Positions 11,660-22,204 of a stretch of DNA of 64,000 nt are shown here, piece after piece; within the stretch, counting starts at the first letter, position 1, and the number at the start of each line of letters is the position of its first letter. Under the pieces are notes generated by a model. The model searched no databases, was not told the origin of the DNA, and saw only the letters and a program-made list of their open reading frames with translations. The stretch is from contig OY783198.1 in NCBI GenBank assembly GCA_963678675.1, positions 14,678,311-14,742,310 of the forward strand, read 5' to 3'. Position numbers and translations under genes: made by a program. The DNA is from Xiphydria camelus (Eukaryota; Arthropoda; Insecta; Hymenoptera; Xiphydriidae).

Positions 11660-11870
11660 TCATCCTCGAAAAGAACCTGTTGCGTCAAAGGTTGCTCAAA
11701 TACGCCAGATTATGTACAAAATATTAATCCACCAGTAAAATTCTATTTCTTTCCTACAAGTAGTATTCACTTGCCATTTAAAACAATATAAGCCGCTGCA
11801 ACGCGATAGATTTCGTCAGCCATTCTTACCCGACTGTGTAGCCCATCTACGAAACAAATTACTTCTTAAA
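11660..11870 (+). pseudogene. THAP zinc-finger remnant
   Basis: One frame reads CCVKGCSNT followed by VKFYFFP, the start of a THAP domain (C-x4-C, then an F-x-FP block). It stops at 11789-11791. The adjacent frame continues with RDRFRQPFLPDCVAHL, supplying the C-x2-H half. Together the two frames hold all four zinc ligands of a C2CH THAP finger, separated by one frameshift. THAP domains occur in P-type and Kolobok transposases and in host proteins. The enclosing TAA-flanked element does not fit a P element, so the origin is unclear. Confidence 0.55.
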
Positions 11871-12118
11871 CATGGGCCATACTGTTGCAGAAAATATAGC
11901 CGAAATATATATTGCCGAGCCATATACTGCATTTAAATGTTGTCATGATGGCTGGGCTATAGTTGCCAATATTGTAGCCACATATTGCATAAAATATTGC
12001 CCGTTTAGACGCGCCTTAATCGCGCGCGCGCGTACGGCGGCTGGCGTTCATTCGTATGCGAGTATCCGTGAATGTAGGTACGTGAGCGTATCGTGCGCGC
12101 GATCGGCAGATGAAAGTA

Positions 12119-12473
12119 TAAGGCCCGCTGCACAAGTCCGTCTTTTAACCGTGCGGTACCGCTGCGGTGCCGGAATTGCGGTCGGTGATACCATAGATAG
12201 ATTGTAGCGCTGCACACACACCTCCGGTGACGTTGCGGCGCCGTGCGTTCCTCTTGCGGCAGTCTTTCGCCGCAGTTCCCCACGACACCGCAACGATACC
12301 GCACACGCACCTCCGGCTTCTCAGTACTTTCCCGTCTATAGAGTGCATTGAATTGCTGCGGCAACGCAGCGGCACCGCAACGACGTGTACACCGGGACTG
12401 ATATCACCAACCGCAATTCCGGCACCGCAGCGGTACCGCACGGTTAAAAGACGGACGTGTGCAGCGGGCCTAA
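12119..12473. mobile_element. MITE with TAA duplication
   Basis: Inverted ends GGCCCGCTGCACAAGTCCGT (12122) and GGCCCGCTGCACACGTCCGT (inverse, to 12470) lie between TAA at 12119-12121 and 12471-12473. Arms of about 70 bp include CGGTACCGC. GC-rich interior without a gene. Confidence 0.85.
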
Positions 12474-12542
12474 AGCCTAGTTCAGACACGGCTAGTAATT
12501 TAGTCGAGTAGCGAGTATCCACTATTCAATAGAAGAAAGTAC

Positions 12543-13438
12543 CCTAATATGAGACCCCTTCTTATCTTTTTATATATATCTATCGAAAAGTTTTAAACTG
12601 TAGAGGAAATAAATCAGTAAGCGTATTCTTCAATATGTATATTATAAATTCTAAGCAGCGACAGATCGTAAAATTGATTTTTTTCTAAAAAAATTATATC
12701 ATTCAAGAAAATTAATATTTCCTGTTTCTGAAATTGGGCGCCTAATATGAGACACTTGGATCTCATATTACTTTTCCTAAAAAAAATAAGACTGTGAATG
12801 AGATATGGCTTATTTAACTTTATTTAAATACAACTTAAACAAGTTAACACAGTAATAATTTTAATATTATCTATATTACATTAGGTTCTCATCATCCACC
12901 TAAACAAATTCACAGATTTAAGGAGTCAATCAAAATTAAGTCTTTTCTTTCCTTTTCCGGTACATTGAGGAAAAATAAAATCATTTGCATTAATATCACC
13001 ACATTCTTCATGGCACCAATGGAAGCACATGACACATTTAGCCCATTTTTCCCCTTGAACATCTTCTGACCTCTGTGTATCGCATATTAGGAACCTTACA
13101 CTAACCTAAAAATAATGCCTACTGCTTAATGAAAAAAACGAACTGCAAAACCTACTTTCACAAGAAACGATTAAGCGACATTTCTGCTACACATTGAATA
13201 CAAAAAATAATTTATAGCACTTACATTTTCCGGTATAATGTTGATTAAGCACAGCACTCTAAACATTTTATAGATGTCCACAACCTCAAAATAAGCAACA
13301 TGTCCGCTTTCTCTGTAGATATGGTAGAGAACTGTAAGACGTATGCCATATAAATTCATTAAGAACGAATGTATGATGGGCAATACTATAATAGATAAGG
13401 CTATTGTTTCAATGGCAAGTAAGAGGTCTCATATTAGG
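12543..13438. mobile_element. Element with CCTAATATGAGACC ends
   Basis: CCTAATATGAGACC at 12543 and GGTCTCATATTAGG at 13425-13438 form short TIRs. A small internal palindrome (TAATATGAGACAC ... TCTCATATTA, about 12740-12771) repeats the end motif. The interior is AT-rich, and a minus-strand ORF at 13171-13383 has no recognised domain. The terminus is shared with the transposon at 4499-7327. Confidence 0.55.
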
Positions 13439-13502
13439 CGCCTTTCCTCTAATCGTTCAGACCAGCTTAGCTGAGTTCAGTGTCAAGTAGTGGTGTCTCA
13501 AA

Positions 13503-13763
13503 ATGGACAGGCAAAGACGTCGTATGGAAAGAAATAAGGCTGTAAAAAGTATTATAAATATTATTTTGAAAGACATTCAACAAGAAATATCCGGCAAATC
13601 AAAGCATTTGTGGGTCAGAAAGTGGATAAGTAGAAGAGAATCGTTGGGCGCTTCACATGGAATTTTGAAAGAGTTAGAAATAGAAGATCCTGCAGAATAC
13701 TGTAATGCAATCAGAATTTCGGAAACTTCATTGAATTATTTGTTGAATAAAACAATTCCCTAG
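13503..13763 (+). pseudogene. Truncated PIF/Harbinger-type N-terminal exon
   Basis: The 86-aa ORF begins with basic residues and contains HLWVRKWISRRESLGASH and EDPAEYCNAIRIS. This is the W-x-R-x-W-I-x-R-R and E-D-P-x-x-Y-x-N-x-x-R pattern found at the start of insect HARBI1-like nucleases. It ends at a stop after LLNKTIP. No DDE core follows before the element's right arm, so this is a remnant or an isolated first exon. The intact Harbinger at 39.8 kb is a different lineage. Confidence 0.6.
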
Positions 13764-14545
13764 CATCTGGATACACCAGGCATTGACTTTTCCCTGGCCA
13801 TCGACTGAATTCGACATTCCTCCTTTTAATCCGGCTCGGCATTCGCGTACGTGCGGTGCCCCGTGGAGTGGGCATTGCGGGAAACGGCTCGCGACGATCC
13901 GTAATTACCTTCCGAAAAAGGTCTGACCGTGGTGGGGGACTCTACTCAACCGTCAAAATAGAATCGGAGGGATTCAGCTGACTAAACTACTACACTAAAC
14001 TACTCTACTAATTTATACTGTCCGCACGCACTAAATTACTAAATTACTCGCTACTCGACTAAATTACTAGCCGTGTCTGAACTAGGTATAAACTCTTACT
14101 CTACTAATTTTTACTGTCCGCACACACTAAATTACTAAATTACTCACTACTCAACTAAATTACTAGCCGTGTCTGAATTAGCCTTAAGGGGTTATACGCA
14201 GTCAAGATTTTCAAAAAATCGATTTTTTTTTAATTTTATTTTCGTAATGTACATATATTTATGTATATACACAGAAAATTTCATGTCAATCCGACGATTA
14301 TTCTCGAAGTTACACATACATTTGCAAAGACATCTCGGAGCGTTAGAAACTAAGAGCAGAGGCCCAAGAGGTAGCGCGGTAGCTAATTTTACAAATAGCG
14401 TCAGCTAATTACCTGGAATGCGCTTTGATACCGTTATGCCTTATTTCAGATACCCAAACTGTTATATTGAAAAGTAATCAGTCTAAATAGCGAAGCCAAG
14501 CAGTAAACTCGTACGTTCGTTTATATTTTCTGTTGTGATTTCTCT

Positions 14546-14926
14546 GTGAAAATGAAGTGTAGTAGAGAAAAGAGAGCATCTTCCAAGGTGCAAAAGTCGA
14601 GACAAAAAAAGCGAAGAAATATTTTTAATCCGAAGACAGCTGAGACGGATAAAAGTAGTTTTAGTGCCTCAGCGAAACAATTTAAAATGCAAGAAGAAAT
14701 CTTCATTCCGCGTGATTCGTCTGTCGAATATCGAATTTTGAACTTTATTACAGTGTTTGCGGCAATTTCTAAATATGTGAAGTGTAAAATCTGTGACGGA
14801 ATTGTGAAGTTTGAAACTGCTTCTGAACGAGGACTTGGTTTTTAAATTGTTTTGTTATGTGATAAGTGTGCAGTTCGTACCATAGATTCTAGTCCTTTTA
14901 CTATGTGTAACGTGCTGTTGAAACTT
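14546..14926 (+). pseudogene. N-terminus of a Mutator-like (Kolobok-type) transposase, with a nonsense codon
   Basis: After a basic N-terminus the 99-aa ORF reads ISKYVKCKICDGIV then ERGLGF and a stop. Reading past the stop in the same frame gives IVLLCDKC. The CxxC, RGLG and C-D-K-C arrangement is the usual start of the insect family carrying the Mutator-like transposase domain. The stop replaces a likely lysine (AAA to TAA). No catalytic core follows, so the gene is dead and truncated. Confidence 0.55.
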
Positions 14927-15513
14927 TAACCTTTCAGTAGTCGCTAGAGATTTTGAAACACCAGTGGTCGCTGCGGACTCTGAGTCCGCAATATAGAAAA
15001 CTGTGTAATTTTGAGTCATGGATGCCATTTATTTAAATGAAACTCTATAAAAAATCAAAACATTTCATTAAAGACAAGATTTGTAAGAAAAAATGCTTTC
15101 GATATCGGTAGCGACATCGTAAGTCTGAATATTTCGATCCCGGTACCATTCGTTCTCCAGAGATCTTCAGCATTCAGATAATTACTTTTTAATACTCCAA
15201 CTAAGTATAAGAGCCCTTCAACTCCGTAACATCGATGGTTCTAGCATCCCTTTTACGAAAATATTTATCACTCATATAAAATAAACGAAGAATTTAAAGT
15301 AACGTCATTGGTCGCTGCGGACTCTCAGTCCGCAATCCCGAATTATTCGTCAAAGCACTAAACTATCCACCTACTCAGTCAATCATGCACTAACAGATGC
15401 TGTTGCCCGAAGGTACTGAGAAGCACGATACTTGGAGGGGGAAGCTGATGAAATTATCGTCCAATAACAATCGATGCGGAGCGAGAGTCCGCTAGCGACT
15501 ACTGAAAGGTTAA
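14926..15513. mobile_element. TTAA-flanked MITE, piggyBac-like
   Basis: TTAA (14926-14929, 15510-15513) flanks inverted ends CCTTTCAGTAGTCGCTAG. A second internal motif, GGTCGCTGCGGACTC, occurs near both ends (about 14974 and 15310). No coding sequence. Nested inside the 14188-16060 element. Confidence 0.75.
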
Positions 15514-16084
15514 ACGCGTTTTTCTCGAAACTGCGTTTTTGAAGTCGGTGAGCAAGATATCTCGGAAACGGCTGAACCGATCAGTCTCAAATTTTTACAC
15601 AAGCTTTTTAAGTCTATTTTTTAGTAATTGATCGAAAGTTTTTTCTGGCCGATTAATATTTTCCATTTTATGAACAATTCAAGGTCTAAATTTATGTCGA
15701 AAATCGATACTTTTGTTTTGAGTAGCCGCAATTTTGTCAAAAATTAATATTTTGCTTATTCCTTCGATTAAATACTAGATAATACCTTATATTATCGAAA
15801 TTTGTTTGGTTTTTTCATTTTAGATGATGCAATCCAGAGATATCGTGCTCACCGCAAGACGCCTTTTTCTTAGAGGAGCTCCCAGAGATCGGTTCTAGCA
15901 GCTTTAAAAATAAATATTTTGACAAATGAAACATATGAAAGTAAAGTTAAAAGTTGTCACAATATGTATATAAATTTTTAAGTCAATAAATTTAAATGTC
16001 TTCCCAGGAAAAATTCTTGAAAAATCGGTATTTTTCGGCCTTTTGACTGCGTATAACCCCTTAAGCGCTGAGAGTGCTGCGTAA

Positions 16085-16512
16085 TGATACCGTATTTCCG
16101 AGCCCAAACCGCTCAAGCGCCGATACCTATGGCCGATAACTTGAAGTTTAACTTCGGCAGTGTTTGCCGATGGTTGAGAATTTGATAGTTAGATATGGCT
16201 TGAGAAGAGTGCGCTGTGTGTACTGCGTGAGAGCGAAAAGTGCCAAACGTCTGATTTCCCGATAGCTGTCAATTCGGGAGATCGAAGTGTTTCGTCTATT
16301 ATTCAATACTTCGAGCTCTCGAATTGACAGCTATCGAGAAATCAGACGTTTTACACTTTTCGCTCTCACGCAGTACACACAGCGCACTCTTCTCAAGCCA
16401 TCTCTAACTATCAAATTTTCAACCGTCGGTAAACGCTGCCGAAGACAAATTTCAAGTTATCGGCAATAGGTATCGGCGCTTGAGCGATTTGGGCTCGGAC
16501 ACACGGTATACG
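16085..16512. repeat. Long hairpin, about 430 bp
   Basis: The arms match over most of their length (for example CGAGCCCAAACCGCTCAAGC, GCGCTGTGTGTACTGCGTGA and GACAGCTATCGAGAAATCAG with their inverses) and meet near 16300. Probably a MITE; no clear target duplication. Confidence 0.75.
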
Positions 16513-16904
16513 GAGATTAGAGCAGCGTGACCGCTCGCGTATGTGTACACGTACGCGATATGTACCGGTAAAACGGGTGAGCGGGTCTAATCGCGATGCA
16601 GGGCTCGAAAAGTGCGGCGACTTTTCGAGTAAAGTATACATTTTTAAAGTATAGAGCGCGCGCGTAACGTGGACTCGTATTCAGACCTTGTCGAGAGAGA
16701 GGGACCTTCTTGCGCGCGATATCGCGCGGAGATGTCTGAAAATATCATTTTTATTGTAGATCGAGCGTTTATTATACGACTATGCGCATGCAGATTGAAG
16801 GTTGGCTCGCATCAAGTCGGTATTCTTGTGTAAACGTTCGTGCATTAGCATCCTCGTACGAATGATTGACTCATCCTACGATATTCTTCCGCGGTATCTA
16901 TATA
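16513..16904. other. No gene or repeat recognised
   Basis: CpG-containing unique-looking sequence between a hairpin and a mariner remnant. Nothing supportable seen. Confidence 0.4.
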
Positions 16905-17632
16905 CAGGGTGTCCCTAAATATCATGTACAAACGTAAGGAGGTAATTCTTTGGCTTATTTCATGACTAAAAGTTCATATAAACATAGGCCCGTAAAAGCT
17001 TCGTTACTAATCTACAGTGTTGAAATTTCAAATTTTTTTTAGATAACGCAGTTTTTGTAGCAATGATTTATTACAATAAGAAAAACCTAAATAATAAACA
17101 TATCAAAACAACGTTACAAAAAGTGCTGAAAGTGACCTCCTCCAACCCTTACACATGCCTCCGCTCTTCTTCTCATTGATTCCCGTACTCTTTGGAACAT
17201 TCCCGGAGTATTTCTTACGGTTTTTTCTCGATAACGGTGGCAGATACGAAAAAACTATAAGAGACCAAAAAGATTGTAAACAAAACAGATAATTTATTTT
17301 GTATTTTAGAATCTACCAGAGACGCACCACAAAAAAGTTCAGGGGGAGAAAAAGGGGCACGACCCCTAAAAAAATAACCCCCTGTAGATTCTCACAACCA
17401 TTTAACATGCCCAATGATATAAGCCCTACAGCATAACCTATATACCAAATTTGAGCTAAATATCTTAAAAACTGCATGAGCTATAAAAAAAACTAAAAAA
17501 CTTTTGTATTTTCAACACCCTGTAGATAAGTAACGAAGCTTTTACGGACCTATGTTTATATGAACTTTTAGTCATAAAATAAGCCAAAGAATTACCTCCT
17601 TCCGTTTGTACATGATATTTAGGGACATCCTG
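16905..17632 (-). mobile_element. Tc1/mariner-type remnant, TA flanks
   Basis: Inverted ends CAGGGTGTCCCTAAATATCA and CAGGATGTCCCTAAATATCA are flanked by TATA on both sides. Arms of about 120 bp are well conserved (ATTACCTCCTT, AACTTTTAGTCAT). The centre is deleted except for the transposase C-terminus. Confidence 0.75.
17114..17221 (-). pseudogene. C-terminus of a Tc1/mariner-type transposase
   Basis: The minus strand reads VRESMRRRAEACVRVGGGHF then QHFL and a TAA stop at 17114-17116. The R-R-R-x-x-x-C-x-x-x-G-G-x-H-F-x-H-x-L ending is typical of insect Tc1/mariner-type transposases. Everything upstream, including the catalytic DDE/D core, is missing. Confidence 0.6.
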
Positions 17633-17939
17633 TATATCGGGCCGATGACGATTTCATTCAAGCTATTTTCGGTGTTTCAATTTCGACGCCCCGCACACAA
17701 TTGGTGCAATTAATCACGAACATTCTTATCCGCCCCGTTATGTACGTCCTTCCGGCGTCTCTAAGTACTTAACGGTTAACAGTGAGAGAACATAAACTAT
17801 TCTTTCGAAGTCGCAGATGTCTGCAATCTCGAGGAAAATTTGGTATTTGCATACAAAAAACATTGATATTTTTAAATTCAATTTATAATCTGTATACATA
17901 TTCATCGTCACAGGAAAAAGAAAATGTCCGAAAAAATAA

Positions 17940-18150
17940 TAATTCACAAAGTTATAAATGCGTTTCTTTCTACAAGATTGTGGCGTAATCGAAACGCCAG
18001 AGACACACTTATGCCAAGCAACGAGTACGAGAGAGTCTTATAACACGATGGCGTAGCTATATTTTTAAATATCGTTTCCTAGTTTAAATGAGGTCGAAAA
18101 TGAAACATGAAAAAACGAGGTAAATAATTTTGTTCAAACTTCTCGAATGT
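17940..18150. repeat. Dispersed repeat, copy 1
   Basis: Contains CAAGATTGTGG, CCAAGCAACGAGTACGAGAG, GTCTTATAA and AACGAGGTAAATAATTTTGT. The same sequence in inverted orientation lies at about 44840-45025. Family unknown. Confidence 0.6.
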
Positions 18151-18480
18151 GAGGCATTATTGCCAATGGAATGGATGGATGGGATTACTACATGGATTGG
18201 CGTTTTTGATAAATGTTGTTTTTGAAAGAAACCCTTCATATGTAAATCAATCTTTAATCGACCCTAATTTCGGCGAAGAATAAAGCTCCGGAAATATCGA
18301 CACTCTCTCTCTCTCTTCTTGAACAAGTAGAAACGATCGAAGGAGTAAAAGTGCCTCTGTACCTTCGCGTTTGATTGTTCTCTTAGTTCTTAGCGTGCGA
18401 ATCTACCGAATCGCTTGACATAACGGAGCAGAGCGAGTCGCGTGGTACGGAAGCGCCCGTGGAGAGGCTACACGTACGCG

Positions 18481-18744
18481 TTAAGCCGCGTATACATCTG
18501 AGCACGAACGGGAACGAGGCAAGGCGAGGCCGAACGAGCATGCTGTACGTGCATCCGAGGCGTGGCAAGACGCCTCGGCCTCGCCTTGGGGCCGTTCTGA
18601 GTCTATCCGTTTCGAGTCGGTACTTCAAAGGAACGAATGGATAGATCGTTGCCTCGTACGACTGCCAAAAACTCTCAATCGAGGCATTCGCCTCGCCTCG
18701 CCTTGCCTCGTTCCCGTTCGTGCTCAGATGTATACGCGGCTTTA
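18481..18744. mobile_element. MITE with TTA duplication
   Basis: Inverted arms AGCCGCGTATACATCTGAGC (18484 and, inverted, to 18741) lie between TTA at 18481-18483 and 18742-18744. GC-rich interior (GAGGCAAGGCGAGG). No gene. Confidence 0.85.
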
Positions 18745-18852
18745 GCCTCTCACTGGCTCTCCACTTTCCTTACTTTCGCGTTCTTTCGCCGGCCGAGAAC
18801 GCATCGCTCGCTCTTTCCCGATGATCTCGTCTATCTTTAACCCCTTTACTCC

Positions 18853-19084
18853 TTAACACCCCTTCAGACCTGGTGTACACGAGAATGTACATTGGATTTT
18901 AGCTATTTTATTAAAAAATGTTACGCAGAAATACAACTTTGTACTGTTTGCACATAAATATAAGAAAATTTAAAAAATAACGATTGCAAAAATATGTTAA
19001 AATATAATAATACCCCAAAGGCTAAAGCATCATTAACAATTTTGTTTACTCCGCGAAAAAAAAAATCAGGTCTGAAGGGGTTAA
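18853..19084. mobile_element. TTAA-flanked MITE
   Basis: TTAA at 18853-18856 and 19081-19084 flanks inverted ends CCCCTTCAGACCTG; two extra bases follow the left TTAA. The interior is AT-rich. Piggybac-like by its target site and CC start. Confidence 0.6.
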
Positions 19085-20995
19085 GCTCCGTACACGCCGC
19101 GCGCGACTATCTGCCATCCCCTCCGCGCTGTCTCCCTCTCCCTCCACCCCTCTCTCTCGTACAGGTATAACGTACCTGCACCTACCACACGCGCGCGCGC
19201 GATTAATTTATAACGGGTCCGTGTTCCCTCGGGGGGACGCCGACAGCGCGCGTTCTGCTTCGCCCGAGAGACGCCGCTTTAAAGCCTTTTTCTCCCCCCT
19301 CCCCGTCCCCCGCGCTCTCCACGGAGGTCACAGAGTTCTCGCGAGCGCGCGGTCACGGTGCCACAGCGTGCGCAACCTTCCGAAAATTGTTATCTTCGCG
19401 CTGCACTGCGTCACATCTCGCCCGCGTGCGCCTATCTTCCGTCTCTCTTGATCCCCGTCCCTTGCGGGTCACTCGCCCGCGCGCAGGTGGACACGCCGAG
19501 ACTTCGCCCCGTTTCGTGGAGGAAGAATGGCGCCGCGCAAAATTCCACCGACGAATTATACGCGCATCGATCGAGGCGCGCACTCCGCTCAGCGCGCGCG
19601 TTCGCATATTATATCGATCTACGCGTGAGACGTATGTATCTCAGCGGTGGACGTAACGAGGTACGCGCGCATTACATATGGCATTTATTATGACATCGCG
19701 CGGTATCATCGCATCGGGCGACGAGCGGTCGAAATCGAACGAGGAAAAGGGCAGCGCGGGGGTTGCTCGCGACTCGACGATATACGTGTGTGACGTCATT
19801 GAAATTACTTTACCTCGAGTAACCGCCAACGAGGACAGCTCGAGCGCCTCCTCCGATATAGGTATACCGTATACGTTGCTTCTTTGTTCCGTCCTCCCGC
19901 GATAAAGGCCGGTCGAATGGCGGAGAAAGAGAGGAAGGAAGAGAAAGAGAAAAACTAGGAGAAGGAGGACGAACACAGGGCTCTCTCGCTCGCTCGCGCG
20001 CGCGGCGATGAGGTCGGGCACGACAGCGGACGAGGGGAAGGGCTGAGGGGGCCAGGGGAAAGCGAAATATTGAACAGGGAGAGAAAGAAACGTCACTCGC
20101 GCGAACACCACGTCACTGTATACTTTCGCCACTTCGCACACGTCGATCAGGCGCCTTCTTGCGATCGCGACGCGCTTGATATCGTCACTGGACGCGCAAA
20201 ACCGTGAGAATACGCGCGATCGCAACGCGCACCCAACCCAACTGCTCCCAACCGAGGACAGACCACTACTGAGCGTGTGTCGGGAGTACGCGACTGGTGG
20301 AGGTACCTACGATGCGGAGATACCCCACCGTACCGTACTGCTACGACACGAGAGAGTCCGGAGTATTTCCCCTTCGCGCCTTCTCTCCCCGCCACTCCGC
20401 GGCTGTCTTCTCGCACGCCCCTCTCCTCGCCTCACCTAAGCAGCGTCTTGACTTCGCCATCCCGCCTTGCCTCTCTCGCACACGTTCAACGCCACTGCCC
20501 CCCTCATCCTTCGCGGGTAGCAGATACCGACCGCACGATTTTCTCGAGATCGCGCGCCACCGCTGTTGCTGCCCCGAGACGCGCGCGCGCGCCATTCGGT
20601 AGCAGATTACACGGCGAGTGCTTTTTACAGCGATAGACACGCGCGGTCGAACTTCGGGCCCTTTTAGCGCTGGAGCCGGCAATCGATAGTTTGGTCCGCG
20701 CGTGTCTCTCACGCTGTATCCATTGCTAGAAAAGCCGTATGTTGAAATATCGCGATACGCTTGTTTTTGGACAGTGCGAGAGGGAAAGGAAATTCGAAAA
20801 ACTCGCGCCTTCCCCCCGTATGGGTCGCCGCGGAGTAGGAGTTGGATACCAGTGGTGGCGCGCGCAGGATTGTTTTTTAGTAGACCGGGCTGACTCTAAT
20901 GAGGCACGCGTCACTGGAGCGCCTAGTTCTTCGACACGCGTGCGCGCACACGTCCGCTCATTTCCTCGCCGTCGCCCAGTGGGGCAAAACGCGCT
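19085..20995. other. CpG-dense block, possible host promoter or 5' UTR
   Basis: Very high CpG with repeated CGCG and GCGCGC, pyrimidine- and purine-rich runs, and no detectable TIRs. Overlapping ORFs on both strands (for example minus strand 19641-20225) have low-complexity composition and no domain, so I do not call them genes. CpG-dense islands in hymenopteran genomes often mark promoters or first exons of conserved genes; that is an inference here. Confidence 0.35.
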
Positions 20996-21063
20996 TTTAA
21001 TGTTCAAAATCGCTATAGCTTTTATTTCTCATTAGATTTCAATGATTTTTTTTTCAAAAGGAA

Positions 21064-21300
21064 TTAACCCTGCATCACTCGCGATATGAGCATTTTGCTC
21101 ACAGCTTTAGAAAAATCGAGACCATTTCAAGTTTACGCGGTAAATGCGAGTGGCGCCCTCTCTAGCTGAGTTTTTAAGTGTCCACCAAAGACTAACCTAA
21201 TTATTTGGTCAGTTATTTCACCGACTCATTCGTTATATATAGGACGTTTTTTATCTGGGTGCAGGTGGCGTGAGCATTTTGCTCATCGGGCGAGTGATCG
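21064..21300. repeat. Partial TTAA-type inverted repeat
   Basis: TTAACCCTGCATCACTCGC at 21064 opens an inverted repeat with TGAGCATTTTGCTCA ... GCGAGTGATC near 21268-21300. The right TTAA is absent. Probably a decayed piggyBac-like MITE. Confidence 0.4.
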
Positions 21301-21394
21301 TGTACAGGATTTTTGTCTGGTTTTGGGAACTGAAGTAATTAGGTAAGTGGTATTTTTACTTCCTATTTGCTTTTACTTATCTTACATTTCAGTT

Positions 21395-21642
21395 AAGTGG
21401 CGACTTTGCCCCAGGGAGTGGTGACTTTGCCCCACGATTTTACGATTCCCTGATTTTCTGTTAGTTCAGAATTTCTCTTTTCATAAATAAATAAATTACT
21501 GAACGTTCAAGCAACTATATAGATTTCGTAGCCAGATATTTTCGAAATCCAACGATGTGTAGAACATTACAAAAATATATCTTTTTCTTGACAAATAAAG
21601 AGATACAAAAAAAAGTGGCGACAATGTCCCACTCTCCCCTAC
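21395..21642. mobile_element. GTGGCGACTTTGCCCC element, short copy
   Basis: GTGGCGACTTTGCCCCA occurs at the left with a tandem near-copy, and GTGGCGACAATGTCCCACTC at the right. Matches, inverted, the element at 27946-28505, including CAACGATGTGTAGAACATT. Most of the internal part is deleted relative to that copy. Confidence 0.6.
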
Positions 21643-22165
21643 CTACAATCTTATTTGGCATTTTCTTCGTGATTGGGAATTATTGCTTGGGCTGCTTAAT
21701 GTTCCTTCTTGTAGGTTTTCCTTTTCTTCTTCAAGGAATTCGTAATACTCTATGACGAGTTCATCTGCAATTATCTGCACTTCAATTATTAAAATATTTA
21801 CACAGTTTTCTAAACTTATTGCTGGAATTTTTAAATTCAAGTTAACTTTAAAGCCAATTATTTCAGACCTACCAAAAATGCACTTAAACCCTTTTACTTC
21901 CAGGCCCCTCAATTGTAACAGGAAACGCTGTCTTGGTATCTTTATTCCAGTTGTTGCCTGATAGAGTATCCATGCATTGATTTCAGCGAAATCCAGGATA
22001 TTGAAAAATACGTGTACAGGCCAACTATTGCATTTTGATTTCACGCTATATTTTCGCGCCATTTGGTGAACCATATCGACGCCAAATTTAGTCTTATTAT
22101 AGTAACTAATTTTTTCGGGTGTTAGCTTTCTATTATTTTTGGTTTTGACGCTTTTATGTTTTTAA
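21643..22165 (-). pseudogene. piggyBac-type transposase C-terminal remnant, copy A
   Basis: The minus strand reads TKFGVDMVHQMARKYSVKSK then WPVHVFFNILDFAEINAWIL, the conserved region near the end of the piggyBac DDE domain (the G-V-D catalytic aspartate region and the following N-x-L-D block). The frame extends upstream of the first ATG to about 22160. After the conserved block it reads through acidic and serine-rich sequence to a stop at 21643. The N-terminal two thirds are missing. A second, inverted copy lies at 33.6-35.0 kb. Confidence 0.7.
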
Positions 22166-22204
22166 CTTAGTATCGTAACTTTTTTTGTTGGTTACCAGGC
22201 ATAA

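Larger units (their letters stand above)
7524..12019. mobile_element. TIR element with TAA duplication, 4.49 kb, filled by a foldback
   Basis: The ends AGGCGCGTCTAAACGGGCAA (7527) and their inverse (to 12016) are flanked by TAA (7524-7526, 12017-12019). Subterminal sequences such as TATGTGGCTGCAAC / TATGTGGCTACAAT continue the inversion. Interior: a large palindrome (7753-11516), then a THAP-like pseudogene near the right end. Confidence 0.75.
12471..14187. mobile_element. TIR element sharing its TAA with both neighbours
   Basis: The ends AGCCTAGTTCAGACACGGCT (12474) and AGGCTAATTCAGACACGGCT (inverse, to 14184) lie between TAA 12471-12473 and TAA 14185-14187. The right arm is duplicated in tandem (about 14000-14091 and 14097-14184). 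It holds a nested ATATGAG element and a truncated Harbinger-type ORF. Confidence 0.75.
14184..16064. mobile_element. TIR element with TTAA flanks
   Basis: The ends GGGGTTATACGCAGTCAA (14188) and their inverse (to 16060) are flanked by TTAA (14184-14187, 16061-16064). Contains a broken Mutator/Kolobok-type ORF at the left and a TTAA-flanked MITE in the middle. Both Kolobok and piggyBac use TTAA; the ORF argues against piggyBac. Confidence 0.7.

Noticed and set aside
7524..12019. P-element assignment based on the THAP remnant
   Set aside because: P elements make 8-bp duplications; here the flanks are a 3-bp TAA and no P-type core is seen.
19641..20225. Minus-strand 194-aa ORF
   Set aside because: Lies in CpG-dense DNA with ORFs in many frames, has low-complexity leucine and proline runs, and no domain.
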